The notes beneath the pieces were generated by a model, which saw only the letters and a program-made list of their open reading frames with translations, had not been told where the DNA came from and did no database searches. From positions 1-26,903 of the IMG/VR virus record IMGVR_UViG_3300046543_000249: a stretch of 26,903 bases of DNA; one strand, given 5' to 3'. The translations under genes were made by a program, and so were the position numbers. Positions 26,597-26,903 of this stretch are shown here, one piece after another. Positions within the stretch are counted from its first letter, which is position 1, and the number at the start of each line of letters is the position of its first letter. The DNA comes from a virus.

Positions 26597-26903
26597 GTGG
26601 ACCAACTACCAGCAAGCGTGCAGGAAATCGCGGACGTGATCGGACGCGAACAGGCATTGCGTCTAATCGCGAGCTTGCCGAGCTATCGGGACAATCGGCC
26701 GGGCAAAGCCCATAAGCGGCTAATGCTGTACGTTCCGCAGCGAATCACGATGGACCATCTACTGGTCCAGGTGCTGGGGTTCGAAGACGCGGCAAAGATG
26801 GTTAATCACTTCGGCGGCGAATGCCTACATCCGGCGAACTGTTCGGGCAACAAGGGTGGCCGACCGAAGAAAAACCCCGTTGTGGAATTGCAGCAGTCCG
26901 AAA
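26597..26903 (+). CDS. Mor-like transcription activator (partial, runs off the window)
   Basis: Open from GTG 26597 to the window end (102 codons). It reads DQLPASVQEIADVIGREQAL, RLIASLPSYRDNRPGKAHKR and LMLYVPQRITMDHLLVQVLG, then FEDAAKMVNHFGGECLHPAN. This is the N-terminal dimerisation half of the Mu Mor/C-like activator family; the HTH would follow outside the window. A GTG start with AGG 3-5 bases upstream is plausible although the spacing is short. The B operators in front suggest that the phage repressor controls it. In Mu, Mor turns on middle genes, so this may be the switch to later expression. Confidence 0.8.
   Translation, partial: MDQLPASVQEIADVIGREQALRLIASLPSYRDNRPGKAHKRLMLYVPQRITMDHLLVQVLGFEDAAKMVNHFGGECLHPANCSGNKGGRPKKNPVVELQQSE

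Noticed and set aside
26557-26885. 13-bp direct repeat AACCCCGTTGTGG as attachment site
   Set aside because: No integrase or tRNA gene is near, one copy is inside a coding region, and the first copy is part of the hairpin.
1-26903. tRNA genes, rRNA or CRISPR array
   Set aside because: No cloverleaf with conserved GTTCRA loop and no regularly spaced repeat array was seen by eye; a tRNA scan could still be run.

Overview
The window looks like one contiguous piece (roughly 60% GC, by eye) of a contractile-tailed phage or prophage genome. The tail genes follow the P2 order (fibre end, fibre-assembly gene, sheath FI, tube FII, E/E', T, U, X, D). The host is probably a betaproteobacterium such as a member of the Burkholderiales. 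This is inferred from the protein styles (Mor-like regulator, conserved SxR...RW...HC membrane protein, RecE-like and ATPase recombination genes), not from a database search. No integrase, transposase, rRNA, tRNA or CRISPR array was recognised.

Layout. (1) 1-7677, plus strand: late tail module, with a programmed -1 frameshift in E/E' and an extra glycine-rich beta domain inserted in the sheath. (2) 7776-11718, minus strand: a leftward early operon with a RecE/ExoVIII-like exonuclease, a RecA-like/AAA_24 ATPase, a 165-aa unknown, a zinc-finger protein, an Acb2-type anti-CBASS nucleotide sponge and SSB, then a strong terminator and a remnant that looks like a SprT C-terminal zinc ribbon. (3) 11719-11945: divergent control region with two 17-bp operators. 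(4) 11946-18310, plus strand: early genes with many overlapping start/stop codons, comprising an SF2 helicase, small membrane proteins, zinc ribbons, ParB-like protein, cytosine-methyltransferase-like protein, VRR-NUC nuclease, MazG-like pyrophosphatase, HTH protein and unknowns. (5) 18395-21162: a tandem-HTH protein and a VapE-type primase/helicase. (6) 21243-25468: accessory genes, many of them short cassettes with their own promoter and terminator (moron-like). (7) 25526-26903: an unknown protein with winged-helix-like repeats, an AT-rich stretch with AGGGTA repeats, further operators and the start of a Mor-like activator that runs off the window.

The most interesting content is regulatory. 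Five promoters spread over 13.4-22.8 kb carry the same imperfect 16-bp dyad (GTTTnC-n4-GGAAAC), in four of them wholly within the -35/-10 spacer. A second operator family (TCGGTAnnATTnnCCGA) sits both at the divergent early promoter and in front of the Mor-like gene 14.6 kb away. A third palindrome (GAAAG-TCG-CTTTC, read in either orientation) occurs four times exactly, and close variants overlap two of the cassette promoters. Together these suggest a phage-wide early/accessory regulon. The clearest anti-defence gene is the Acb2 homologue. The small cassette genes are candidates for further accessory functions by context only.
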